A stretch of DNA of 5,838 nt from Pseudomonadota bacterium (GTDB lineage Bacteria; Pseudomonadota; Gammaproteobacteria; Burkholderiales; Thiobacillaceae): contig JAJXXS010000012.1 of assembly GCA_021780975.1 (NCBI GenBank), positions 1 to 5,838 of the forward strand. The letters are read 5' to 3'. The notes beneath the pieces are model-generated. The model was not told the origin of the DNA. It made no database searches and worked only from the letters and a program-made list of their open reading frames with translations. Each line of letters opens with the position of its first letter. Positions within the stretch are counted from its first letter, which is position 1. The position numbers were made by a program, and so were the translations under genes. This document shows, piece after piece, positions 1 to 5,742 of this stretch.

Positions 1-1495
1 CACCGGAGCCGCCCATCGATGGCCCGTTTTGGGTTCCTGAAACGGTTTGCCAACCACCGCCCAAGGCAAGGAACAGGGCGCCGGTGTCCTGATAACGTTG
101 TGCCTGGACACGCACATAGGCGATGCGCGCCGTCTGGTACTGCACCTGCGCGGTCAGAAGCGACAGGTAATCGAGCGCACCGGCACGGTAGCTCGTTTGC
201 GCCAGGGTCAAGCCCTCCTGTGCCGCCCGCAGGGAACGCCCTTGAGCGTTCAAGGTTTGCGCATCGTGCTCCACTGCGCGCATGGCATCAGCCACCTGCT
301 GAAAAGCGCCCAGCACGGTCTGCTGATATTGGGCCAGGGTTGCGTCAAACGCCGCCTTGGCCTCTTCCTTCTGCGCCTCCAATGTGCCGCCGCGGAAGAT
401 GGGGGCAGTAAGATTGGCCGCCAGACTCCAAATGTTGCTCATGGAGTCGAGAAACCTGCCCAGAGTCAGGCTGCTCTGCCCGAAGGTACCGGTCAGACTG
501 AGCGAGGGATACATCTGCGCCACAGCCACGCCGACCTGGGCATTGGCGTAACGCAGCTGCGCCTCGGCGGCGCGAATGTCGGGCCTCTGCCGCACCAGTT
601 CGGCGGGCAGGCTGACGGGAATGCGTCCCGGCAAATGCAAGCTGTCGAGTTGCGCAGGCTGCACCTGGAAATTGGAGGGCAAATCGCCCACCAGCACGGC
701 AAGCTGGTGACGGTATTGGCTAAGGCCCTGCTGCAGCGGCGGGAGGGTCGCCTCTGCGGAAGCCAGTTGCGCCTCCTGGTTGACTACATTCAGATAAGGC
801 GCGGCACCGGCGTGGTACTGGGCGCGGACGAGGCCCAAGAGATTTTTCTGCCCCTGCACGATGGCGCGTGTCGCCTCTATTTGCGCCTCCGCCGCCACCG
901 CACCCAGGTAGGCGTTAACCACATTGCCCGTCAAGCTCAGACGGGCTGCCTCCAGTTCGTAGCGCTGAAAATCCTGCTGCGCCAGGCTGCCCTTGTAGAC
1001 CAGGCGATTAACGCCGAAGAAATCGGGGTAATAAGTTACCGCGACATTGCCGTTGTAGACGGAAAAAATGTTGCCAGGGCCACGACCGCTGTACGAGGCA
1101 GTCGAGTTCTTCTGGCGCGTTGCCGAAAGATTGCCATTAACCTGCGGATAAAAAATCCCCTCATTGGCCCGCGTGGCGGCTTCCGCCTGCCGCAGCTTGG
1201 CGGCGGCGGCGGCAACGGTGGGGCTGTTTTGTATGGCACGGTCAACCAGATGATCTAATTCGGACGAACCGTACAGGCGCCACCATTGTGACTGAGGCCC
1301 CTTCCCATATACGAATGACTGGGCCGCTCCTCCGGGGCCTGGAGCCGTGGCTGTCTTGGCCGGTGTAGGAGTAGCCGTATAGTCCCTGGTCGCGGGTGGA
1401 GTGGGGGCCTGGTAGGGAGGACTCAAGGCGCAGGCGGAAAGCGCCAGGCTGCAGGTCGCGGCTATGCACAGGGGTTTTTTTGATGGACGCGCCAC
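1..1495 (-). CDS. NodT/TolC-family outer-membrane efflux lipoprotein (3' partial)
   Basis: This is the outer-membrane channel subunit of a tripartite efflux pump (RND or MFS type) that exports drugs, metals or organic compounds from the periplasm. The minus strand is open for 498 codons to the window edge with no stop, so only the last few residues are missing (family about 450-500). From the GTG at 1495 the N-terminus is a lipoprotein signal: basic ARPSKK, a hydrophobic core, then lipobox LSAC with C22. A Pro/Thr/Ala-rich linker follows. Two OEP repeats carry family signatures: RQRPDI at about 302-307, the following SLSLTGTFG, and PIFRGG at about 365-370. An in-frame GTG at 1534 has GAGGA 12 nt upstream, but it gives an over-long n-region and lies at or before the predicted transcription start, so 1495 is preferred. 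The start is uncertain because no clear ribosome site precedes 1495. The pump's adaptor and transporter genes are not in the window. Confidence 0.93.
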   Translation of the reverse strand, partial: MARPSKKPLCIAATCSLALSACALSPPYQAPTPPATRDYTATPTPAKTATAPGPGGAAQSFVYGKGPQSQWWRLYGSSELDHLVDRAIQNSPTVAAAAAKLRQAEAATRANEGIFYPQVNGNLSATRQKNSTASYSGRGPGNIFSVYNGNVAVTYYPDFFGVNRLVYKGSLAQQDFQRYELEAARLSLTGNVVNAYLGAVAAEAQIEATRAIVQGQKNLLGLVRAQYHAGAAPYLNVVNQEAQLASAEATLPPLQQGLSQYRHQLAVLVGDLPSNFQVQPAQLDSLHLPGRIPVSLPAELVRQRPDIRAAEAQLRYANAQVGVAVAQMYPSLSLTGTFGQSSLTLGRFLDSMSNIWSLAANLTAPIFRGGTLEAQKEEAKAAFDATLAQYQQTVLGAFQQVADAMRAVEHDAQTLNAQGRSLRAAQEGLTLAQTSYRAGALDYLSLLTAQVQYQTARIAYVRVQAQRYQDTGALFLALGGGWQTVSGTQNGPSMGGSG

Positions 1496-1534
1496 GACGT
1501 TCTGACCGAAAAAAGTTAGCCTGCTAATAAGCAC

Positions 1535-1564
1535 ATAGTGGATTATTCCTCACGGGCCTGTCAA
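1535..1564 (-). promoter_or_regulatory. Candidate sigma-70 promoter for the efflux lipoprotein gene
   Basis: A perfect -35 hexamer TTGACA reads on the minus strand at 1564-1559. With an 18-nt spacer it is followed by CACTAT (1540-1535), a poor -10 that matches three of six consensus positions. Transcription would begin near 1528, which favours the GTG at 1495 over that at 1534. It sits in the 103-nt gap between the ATPase stop and the efflux gene, and no intrinsic terminator is visible in that gap. The -35 is clear; the -10 assignment is inference. Confidence 0.45.
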
Positions 1565-1598
1565 TAGTCCGTTCTTTGCCTTACCCACGCAGAAGCCG

Positions 1599-2453
1599 CT
1601 AGCGCAGCATGCGGCCCGCCCAGTCACGCGCAAACTGCCATGCGGTACGCCCCGAGCGGCTGCCGCGGGCGAGCGACCACTGCAGGGCTTGGCGTTCGAA
1701 ATCCCCCGCGGGAGGCGCGCCCAACGCAGCAGCCCAATGACGCGCGACGACCAAGTAAGCCTCCTGATCCATGGGATGGAAACTTACCCAAAGGCCAAAT
1801 CGATCCGACAAGGAAACCTTCTCCTCGATGGCCTCGGCAGGGTGCACTTCTTCGCCGACGTGGCGAGTCTGCTCGTTATCCCCCATGAACTCTGGCATGA
1901 GATGGCGGCGGTTTGAGGTTGCGTAAATAAGAATGTTGTCCGCCGCCGCCGCAAGTGAGCCGTCGAGCGCGGCCTTGAGCCTGGCATACCCGGGCTCCTC
2001 GGCCGCAAACGAAAGATCGTCGCAAAACAAGATGTAGCGGTAAGACTCAGCGGACAGGAGATCGAAAAGCTCCGGCAACTGAATCAGCCCCGCCTTGTCC
2101 ACCTCGACCAGCCGCAGCCCCTTGGCGGAAAACTTTGTGAGCATAGCCTTCACCAGGGAGGACTTCCCCGTGCCGCGCGCCCCGCTGAGCAGCACATTGT
2201 TCGCCGGCCGTCCGCGCACGAACTGGCGCGTATTGGCTTCAACTATCTTCTTCTGCCCATCGATGGCGAGCAGATCCCGGGCGGCAATGCGCTGGGGATG
2301 GGCTATTGGCCTCAGGCTAGAGTTTTCCGGCAGCCAGCGCGCCGCAAGGTTCTGCGCCCAATTTATCGGCGGAGCCAGGGCCAGGCGCTCATCCCAGCGC
2401 GCAAGCAGGGATTCGACCCGTCCGAGCAGGGACTCCAACGCGTGCTTGTCCAT
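1599..2453 (-). CDS. AAA+ ATPase of the DUF815 family (function unknown)
   Basis: The product is 284 residues. A helical N-terminal part (1-60) leads into a P-loop ATPase. Visible are Walker A GARGTGKS (91-98), Walker B ILFCDDL (141-147), a sensor-1-like ATSN (178-181, N181), a conserved DRFGLWVSF (217-225) that may supply the arginine finger, and a sensor-2-like SGRTAW (267-272). This pattern fits DUF815 (PF05673), a small single-domain AAA+ family without an established role; there is no signal peptide or membrane segment, so it is probably cytosolic. I chose the ATG at 2453 because it overlaps the argJ stop by one base (TGATG), which is typical of translational coupling. A longer reading from a TTG at 2510 would overlap argJ by 19 codons and looks spurious. 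ATP binding is secure; what the ATPase acts on is unknown. Confidence 0.92.
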   Translation of the reverse strand: MDKHALESLLGRVESLLARWDERLALAPPINWAQNLAARWLPENSSLRPIAHPQRIAARDLLAIDGQKKIVEANTRQFVRGRPANNVLLSGARGTGKSSLVKAMLTKFSAKGLRLVEVDKAGLIQLPELFDLLSAESYRYILFCDDLSFAAEEPGYARLKAALDGSLAAAADNILIYATSNRRHLMPEFMGDNEQTRHVGEEVHPAEAIEEKVSLSDRFGLWVSFHPMDQEAYLVVARHWAAALGAPPAGDFERQALQWSLARGSRSGRTAWQFARDWAGRMLR

Positions 2454-2455
2454 CA
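2451..2455 (-). other. argJ stop / ATPase start overlap (TGATG)
   Basis: On the minus strand the argJ stop TGA (2455-2453) and the ATPase ATG (2453-2451) share one adenine. No separate Shine-Dalgarno sequence is visible upstream, so termination-reinitiation by ribosomes finishing argJ is the likely way the ATPase is translated. This fixes the ATPase start and ties its output to argJ. Confidence 0.75.
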
Positions 2456-3682
2456 GGTGCGGTATTCGGCGTTGATCTTCACATAGTCGTAGGAAAAATC
2501 GCAGGTCCAAACTACCGTCTCGGCAGGGCCGCGCTGGAGTTCGACCGTGATCGTAATCTCCGCTTCCTTCATTACGCGGGCACCGTCCGCCTCGTCATAC
2601 CCCGCAGCGCGCCCGCCGTGCTCGGCCACCAGAACGTCGCCCAGAAAAACGCGAATCTGCTCGACGTCGAGATCGGCGATACCCGCATAACCGATGGCCG
2701 CGAGAATGCGCCCCAAATTCGGGTCCGAGGCAAAAAAGGCCGTCTTCACCAGGGGGGAATGCGCGATGGCATAGGCTACCCGGGTGCATTCCATCTCGGT
2801 TCTGCCACCTCTTACCTGTACCGTGATGAATTTGGTGGCACCTTCACCGTCCCTGACGATGGCCTGCGCCAGTTCGGTCATTACCCCCAGCACCGCTTCC
2901 TGCAGGGTTTGGCAGGCTGCGCTTTGCAACTCCTCAACCAAGGGGTTGCCAGCCGCCCCCGTTGCGACCAGCAGACAGGAATCGTTGGTGGAGGTATCGC
3001 CATCCACGGTGATGCGGTTGAACGATTTATCCACCGCCTGCTTGAGGATGGCCGCCAGAACGGGCTGCGACACCGCCGCATCGGTACCGACAAACGCCAA
3101 CATAGTGGCCATGTCGGGATGGATCATCCCGGAGCCTTTTGCCATGCCAGTCACGGTGATCCGCCGATCGCCGAGCTCGACCTGACGAGAGACCGCCTTG
3201 GCGACGATGTCTGTAGTCATGATGGCATGGGCAGCCGCATGCCAGTTGCTCTCGGCGAAATCGGCCTGCGCTGAGGGAAGGGCAGCCAGAATCTTCTCCA
3301 CCGGCAGGGGCTCGAGTATGACCCCAGTAGAGAACGGCAACACTTGCGCCGGCGCGCAGCCCACAAGCCCAGCCGCTGCCTCGCAGCATAGGCGCGCGCG
3401 CGCAAGGCCGTCTGCGCCAGTGCCGGCATTGGCATTCCCGGTATTGATGAGGAGCGCCCGGATGTTGGCGCCCTGCTTCAGATGATCCTTGCACACCGTA
3501 ACCGGCGCAGCGCAAAAACGATTCTGCGTGAATACGGCCGCAACCCGAGAGCCCTCTGCCAATTCGATCAGCGTCAGATCCCTGCGACCGACTTTCTTGA
3601 TACCTGCGGAGGCGACCCCCAAGCGCAGCCCGGGCACGGGCAACAGGTCAACGGGATCAGGAGAACGCAGATTGACGGGCAT
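2453..3682 (-). CDS. argJ: Bifunctional ornithine acetyltransferase / N-acetylglutamate synthase ArgJ
   Basis: ArgJ moves the acetyl group from N2-acetylornithine to glutamate in the cyclic arginine pathway; bifunctional forms also acetylate glutamate with acetyl-CoA. The 409-residue length is normal. Family signatures are VPGLRLGVASAGIKK near the start, LLINTGNANAGTG (78-89), STGVI (118-122), and the autocleavage site KGSGMIHPDMATML (182-195). Cleavage before T193 would yield alpha and beta chains with T193 as the nucleophile. The C-terminus INAEYRT is also typical. The ATG at 3682 aligns with the usual ArgJ start; a TTG at 3703 would add seven residues through a C6 run, and neither has a good ribosome site. 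It follows the small membrane gene by 55 nt and shares a base with the ATPase start, so the three probably form one transcription unit. Whether this enzyme is mono- or bifunctional cannot be read from sequence. Confidence 0.97.
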   Translation of the reverse strand: MPVNLRSPDPVDLLPVPGLRLGVASAGIKKVGRRDLTLIELAEGSRVAAVFTQNRFCAAPVTVCKDHLKQGANIRALLINTGNANAGTGADGLARARLCCEAAAGLVGCAPAQVLPFSTGVILEPLPVEKILAALPSAQADFAESNWHAAAHAIMTTDIVAKAVSRQVELGDRRITVTGMAKGSGMIHPDMATMLAFVGTDAAVSQPVLAAILKQAVDKSFNRITVDGDTSTNDSCLLVATGAAGNPLVEELQSAACQTLQEAVLGVMTELAQAIVRDGEGATKFITVQVRGGRTEMECTRVAYAIAHSPLVKTAFFASDPNLGRILAAIGYAGIADLDVEQIRVFLGDVLVAEHGGRAAGYDEADGARVMKEAEITITVELQRGPAETVVWTCDFSYDYVKINAEYRT

Positions 3683-3737
3683 AACGAGGGGGGTGGCAGA
3701 CAAAACCGCATTTTACGTCCACTCACCCGTCCCGCGT

Positions 3738-3980
3738 CTAGGACCGTGGCGGGCCCAGCAAGGCCGCCAGGATGCGGCGAAACTCCGGTCGCCAGGGCCA
3801 CAACGGATCAAATTCTATGGACCTTGCGAAAGCCGCAAGCGCGATCAGGCCGAAGAATATGCACAGCACTTCCGAGATGATCTGCCGAAACGTCAGGACA
3901 CCTATGGCGGTGTCGATAAAACCGGGCACGTAAAACAGCAGGGAAAACCCGGAGAAGAGGACGGCAATCGTGAAGTACAT
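3738..3980 (-). CDS. Small two-helix membrane protein, unrecognised
   Basis: The 80-residue product has two hydrophobic stretches, about residues 2-19 and 32-52, joined by a short turn containing PGFID. A basic, tryptophan-rich tail follows (LWPWRPEFRR, 60-69), so it should sit in the inner membrane with a cytoplasmic C-terminus if the positive-inside rule holds. I do not recognise a family and infer no function. The ATG at 3980 begins right before the first helix; a TTG at 4031 would add a polar 17-residue extension, and neither has a strong ribosome site. It lies 55 nt upstream of argJ on the same strand, so the two may be co-transcribed. The coherent membrane topology supports it over the opposite-strand frame, which is open but has no domain-like pattern. 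Confidence 0.55.
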   Translation of the reverse strand: MYFTIAVLFSGFSLLFYVPGFIDTAIGVLTFRQIISEVLCIFFGLIALAAFARSIEFDPLWPWRPEFRRILAALLGPPRS

Positions 3981-4125
3981 GATGTTTGTCGCGCACCTGT
4001 ATTTTGGGGACCCATGCAATTCCCAAAGCAAGGGGCGCGCCAGATTCAGAAATGTCTCAATTCAAGCGACTTGCGGGGAGGTCAGACGAACTCGCTGTGA
4101 CAGGAGTGTAAATTTCCCCGACAAC
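3981..4125. other. Intergenic gap upstream of the small membrane gene
   Basis: This 145-nt spacer separates the 107-residue gene's stop from the small membrane gene. I find no convincing promoter hexamer pair, terminator hairpin or RNA gene. The only symmetry is a weak 6-bp inverted repeat (4074-4079 with 4115-4120) across a 35-nt loop, which I do not consider functional. The promoter for the argJ unit should lie here, or the unit could be read through from the gene upstream. Confidence 0.4.
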
Positions 4126-4449
4126 TCAACGGCGCAAGCGCCGGAGAAAATCATGGCTTAGAAGGTAGTATTGTGGCGTAGGGCCCAAGTCCTCATAGAT
4201 CGGGTCGCCCTGATCGTCCAAGGCAAGCACCTTCCCCCCGGGCACATAGGGCATGGCGGCTTCCAGTTCATCAAGTGCCGCATGCACCAAGTCTGCGACA
4301 ATACCCTGCACCGAGTTGGCCGGGTAAAGTGTTGCCAAGGCCTTGAGCCTGGCGACGTCCCGCGTCGGCAAATAAAGGCTCACGGCATGGGTCGGGGCGG
4401 CCGCGCCATGCGCGGTTCCCCACCGCTCAAGCAGATTGGAAATTCGCAT
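4126..4449 (-). CDS. 107-aa 'pilin assembly / type 1 pili tip component' family protein, RHH-like N-terminus
   Basis: The protein resembles a short proteobacterial family that databases call pilin assembly protein or type 1 pili tip component, names without functional support that I know of. The likely family-conserved parts are ALDELEAAMPYV (58-69) and DQGDPIYEDLGPTPQYY (79-95). There is no signal peptide, so a secreted pilus tip role is unlikely. Residues 22-64 read as a short strand (AVSLYLP), a helix (DVARLKALATLYP), a turn, and a second helix (SVQGIVADLVHAALDELE), the order of ribbon-helix-helix DNA-binding proteins. The ATG at 4449 has a good ribosome site, AAAGGTG, 7 nt upstream. It is transcribed divergently from kdoO across a 234-nt spacer. 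The CDS is well supported; the RHH reading is inference from pattern. Confidence 0.85.
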   Translation of the reverse strand: MRISNLLERWGTAHGAAAPTHAVSLYLPTRDVARLKALATLYPANSVQGIVADLVHAALDELEAAMPYVPGGKVLALDDQGDPIYEDLGPTPQYYLLSHDFLRRLRR

Positions 4450-4456
4450 CTCGATG

Positions 4457-4464
4457 CACCTTTC
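4457..4464 (-). promoter_or_regulatory. Ribosome binding site of the 107-aa gene
   Basis: On the minus strand GAAAGGTG ends 7 nt before the ATG at 4449. It is the best-placed Shine-Dalgarno sequence in the window and fixes that start. Confidence 0.7.
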
Positions 4465-4476
4465 ACGCCTTCATAC

Positions 4477-4508
4477 TTTATAGATAAGCTATATCTTTTG
4501 GCTATAAA
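4477..4508. promoter_or_regulatory. AT-rich divergent promoter region with inverted repeat
   Basis: This is the most AT-rich segment of the window and lies between two divergent genes. On the minus strand TATAAA (4482-4477) is placed to be the -10 of the 107-residue gene, about 28 nt before its ATG. On the plus strand TATAAA (4503-4508) could be a -10 for kdoO. Neither has a good -35 box. The inverted repeat TATAG-N5-CTATA (4479-4493) overlaps the minus-strand -10, where a repressor would act. All of this is pattern-based inference. Confidence 0.35.
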
Positions 4509-4683
4509 AACCTGTTTGCCAGGTGGCATGAAAAAGTCCTCACCCGCCCGATGAATAAGGACATGTTCGTATCGAGTTTGGCCAGCAGGCTTGTGAGAGC
4601 CGTTGCCGCATGCCTATCGTTCACACTGGCCAGCCACGAAGACCTTGCCTTAGACTTGGTGACATCCGGATAACACTTTCATC
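4509..4683. other. kdoO upstream leader region
   Basis: This long 5' leader of kdoO holds no confident gene. It contains the short palindrome TGCCA-GG-TGGCA (4517-4528), an 8-codon ORF starting at 4529 (MKKSSPAR) and an overlapping 40-codon ORF at 4551-4673. No RNA gene, riboswitch or terminator is recognisable. Confidence 0.35.
4551..4673 (+). CDS. Possible 40-aa leader peptide before kdoO
   Basis: The ATG at 4551 opens a 40-codon frame ending in TAA 10 nt before the kdoO ATG. The peptide (MNKDMFVSSLASRLVRAVAA... ending DLVTSG) has a mildly hydrophobic middle like a weak secretion signal. Its start overlaps the stop of the preceding 8-codon ORF (ATGA). AAGGA lies inside the frame, directly before a second in-frame ATG at 4563, too close to serve as a good ribosome site. 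It could be a translated leader affecting kdoO, a small protein, or chance. No family is recognised. Confidence 0.2.
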   Translation: MNKDMFVSSLASRLVRAVAACLSFTLASHEDLALDLVTSG

Positions 4684-5565
4684 ATGCAATCTCCCATCGT
4701 CGAGTTTCCGCTGCGCACATGGCAGGCATCCATTGAGCCCGCCATGCAAAAACAGGCCTTCGAAACCCTAGAGGGTGGCGGCGTATTGTATTTCCCACAG
4801 TTAGGCTTTGATCTCCAGGATGAGGAGAAACGGTTCCTTTCCCCGAGCTGGTCAGACGGCAAGTCGAAAAACATCTATCTGCGGGGCAAAGAGCGCAACC
4901 TGCGTGGATTCGCAGGAAGCGAGGATGACGCCTTGGCACTTGCGGCGCTTATCGAGCGTTACGCATCCAATGCAGGCCAATTGCTGAATGGACTCTTCCC
5001 AGCCTATGCCGGGTCGATGGACATGTCCAACACGAGCTTGCGCCCCGTAGAAGCGGCCGGCCGCACACAGTCGTGGCGCCACGACGACTCACGCCTGCAT
5101 ACCGACGCCTTCCCATCCAAGCCAACGCACGGCAGGCGCATCCTACGCGTGTTCTGCAATATCAACCCGGTCGGGAAGCCCCGCCAGTGGCGGGTAGGCG
5201 AGCCATTTGCCGATATGGCGCGCCGCTTCCTGCCGCGGCTTCCGCCTTACCGCCCTTGGATGGCGAGGGCCATGTACGCGCTGGGCATCACCAAAAGCCG
5301 GCGCAGTGAATACGACCACATCATGCTCCACCTGCACGATGCCCAGAAGGCCGACGCCTTCTACCAGAAGAACGCGCCGCAGGTGGCGATGCCTTTTCCG
5401 CCCGGCAGCACTTGGATCTGTTTTTCCGATCAGGTGCTGCACGCGGTGATGGGGGGGCAATATCTGCTGGAGCAGACCCTGCATCTGCCGGTTGCCGCCT
5501 TGATCGAACCGAACCATTCGCCTTTGGGCGTCCTGCAGGAAATGCTCGACCGCGTCCTCATCTAG
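4684..5565 (+). CDS. kdoO: Kdo 3-hydroxylase (Fe(II)/2-oxoglutarate dioxygenase) KdoO
   Basis: KdoO hydroxylates C3 of the outer 3-deoxy-D-manno-octulosonic acid (Kdo) in the lipopolysaccharide inner core to give Ko, using Fe(II), O2 and 2-oxoglutarate. The 293-residue length suits the family (PF11004). Visible metal ligands are the HxD motif H139-T-D141 (in LHTDAFPS) and the distal H253 (in QVLHAVMGGQYLLEQT). Other family stretches are LRVFCNINP (154-162), WRVGEPF (169-175), SEYDHIMLHLHD (208-219) and FPPGSTW (238-244). There is no signal peptide, in keeping with a cytoplasmic or membrane-associated enzyme. The ATG at 4684 is the only reasonable start, since an in-frame TGA lies just upstream; the ribosome site is weak (GGAT, 12 nt away). 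A G7 run (5451-5457) follows the H253 codon closely. Its TAG stop is part of the palindromic element downstream. Confidence 0.92.
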   Translation: MQSPIVEFPLRTWQASIEPAMQKQAFETLEGGGVLYFPQLGFDLQDEEKRFLSPSWSDGKSKNIYLRGKERNLRGFAGSEDDALALAALIERYASNAGQLLNGLFPAYAGSMDMSNTSLRPVEAAGRTQSWRHDDSRLHTDAFPSKPTHGRRILRVFCNINPVGKPRQWRVGEPFADMARRFLPRLPPYRPWMARAMYALGITKSRRSEYDHIMLHLHDAQKADAFYQKNAPQVAMPFPPGSTWICFSDQVLHAVMGGQYLLEQTLHLPVAALIEPNHSPLGVLQEMLDRVLI

Positions 5566-5578
5566 GAGCCTGTCGGAC
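5562..5578 (+). repeat. Left terminal inverted repeat
   Basis: CTAGGAGCCTGTCGGAC is the exact reverse complement of 5714-5730; the match stops at both ends (5561/5731 and 5579/5713 do not pair). Its first four bases, CTAG, are a palindrome and contain the TAG stop of kdoO. Confidence 0.85.
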
Positions 5579-5634
5579 TTAAAGGAAATCGGCTGCAAAT
5601 CCGCCTGGCCTGCCCATATTCCACCGCTTTTTTG

Positions 5635-5657
5635 GGGCAATAGAACAGCTATTGCCC
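5635..5657. repeat. Central hairpin of the palindromic element
   Basis: GGGCAATAG and CTATTGCCC form a perfect 9-bp stem with the 5-nt loop AACAG. On the plus strand a T6 run precedes the stem and none follows; on the minus strand A's follow. It therefore does not have the layout of an intrinsic terminator in either direction. Its axis coincides with that of the terminal repeats. Confidence 0.75.
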
Positions 5658-5713
5658 GGCAAAATCGTCAAAATCTGGTCTCAACCAGCCAATTTTTCGC
5701 TTCGATTCCTCAG

Positions 5714-5730
5714 GTCCGACAGGCTCCTAG
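5714..5730 (-). repeat. Right terminal inverted repeat
   Basis: GTCCGACAGGCTCCTAG is the exact reverse complement of the left end at 5562-5578. It finishes 12 nt before the stop codon of the convergent gene on the right. Confidence 0.85.
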
Positions 5731-5742
5731 CAGCGCAAACAC

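Larger units (their letters stand above)
5562..5730. mobile_element. 169-bp palindromic MITE-like element
   Basis: Perfect 17-bp inverted ends CTAGGAGCCTGTCGGAC (5562-5578) and their complement (5714-5730) flank a non-coding interior. An inner perfect 9-bp hairpin (5635-5643 with 5649-5657) has exactly the same centre, position 5646, and parts of the intervening arms pair with small bulges, for instance GGAAATCG (5584-5591) with CGATTCC (5703-5709). The whole element could fold into one long imperfect hairpin. If CTAG is a duplicated target, the mobile unit is 5566-5726 (161 bp) with 13-bp ends GAGCCTGTCGGAC. It has no transposase, so it would be moved in trans. It lies between convergent genes and begins inside the kdoO stop codon. 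A single copy in the window leaves mobility unproven. Confidence 0.65.

Noticed and set aside
47..1258. 403-codon plus-strand open frame
   Set aside because: It shares codon boundaries with the minus-strand NodT gene and mirrors it; the minus strand has recognisable signatures and a lipoprotein signal, while this frame has no domain-like pattern.
2618..3274. 218-codon plus-strand open frame inside argJ
   Set aside because: It is antisense to strongly conserved ArgJ sequence, including the autocleavage motif, and is best explained by high GC content.
3489..4100. 203-codon plus-strand open frame over the argJ start and small membrane gene
   Set aside because: The translation is low-complexity, rich in Arg, Gly and Pro, and without any recognisable domain; the opposite strand encodes the ArgJ N-terminus and a coherent two-helix membrane protein.
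4131..4142. GGCGC-AA-GCGCC palindrome at the end of the 107-aa gene
   Set aside because: It lies inside the coding sequence, has a stem too short and no following T run, so it is not a terminator.
5635..5657. Central hairpin as a Rho-independent terminator for kdoO or the convergent gene
   Set aside because: The T run precedes the stem on the plus strand, and on the minus strand A residues follow; neither direction gives stem then T run.
5562..5730. Integron attC site
   Set aside because: The palindromic size would fit, but the ends lack the RYYYAAC and GTTRRRY core sites, and no integrase or cassette array is present.
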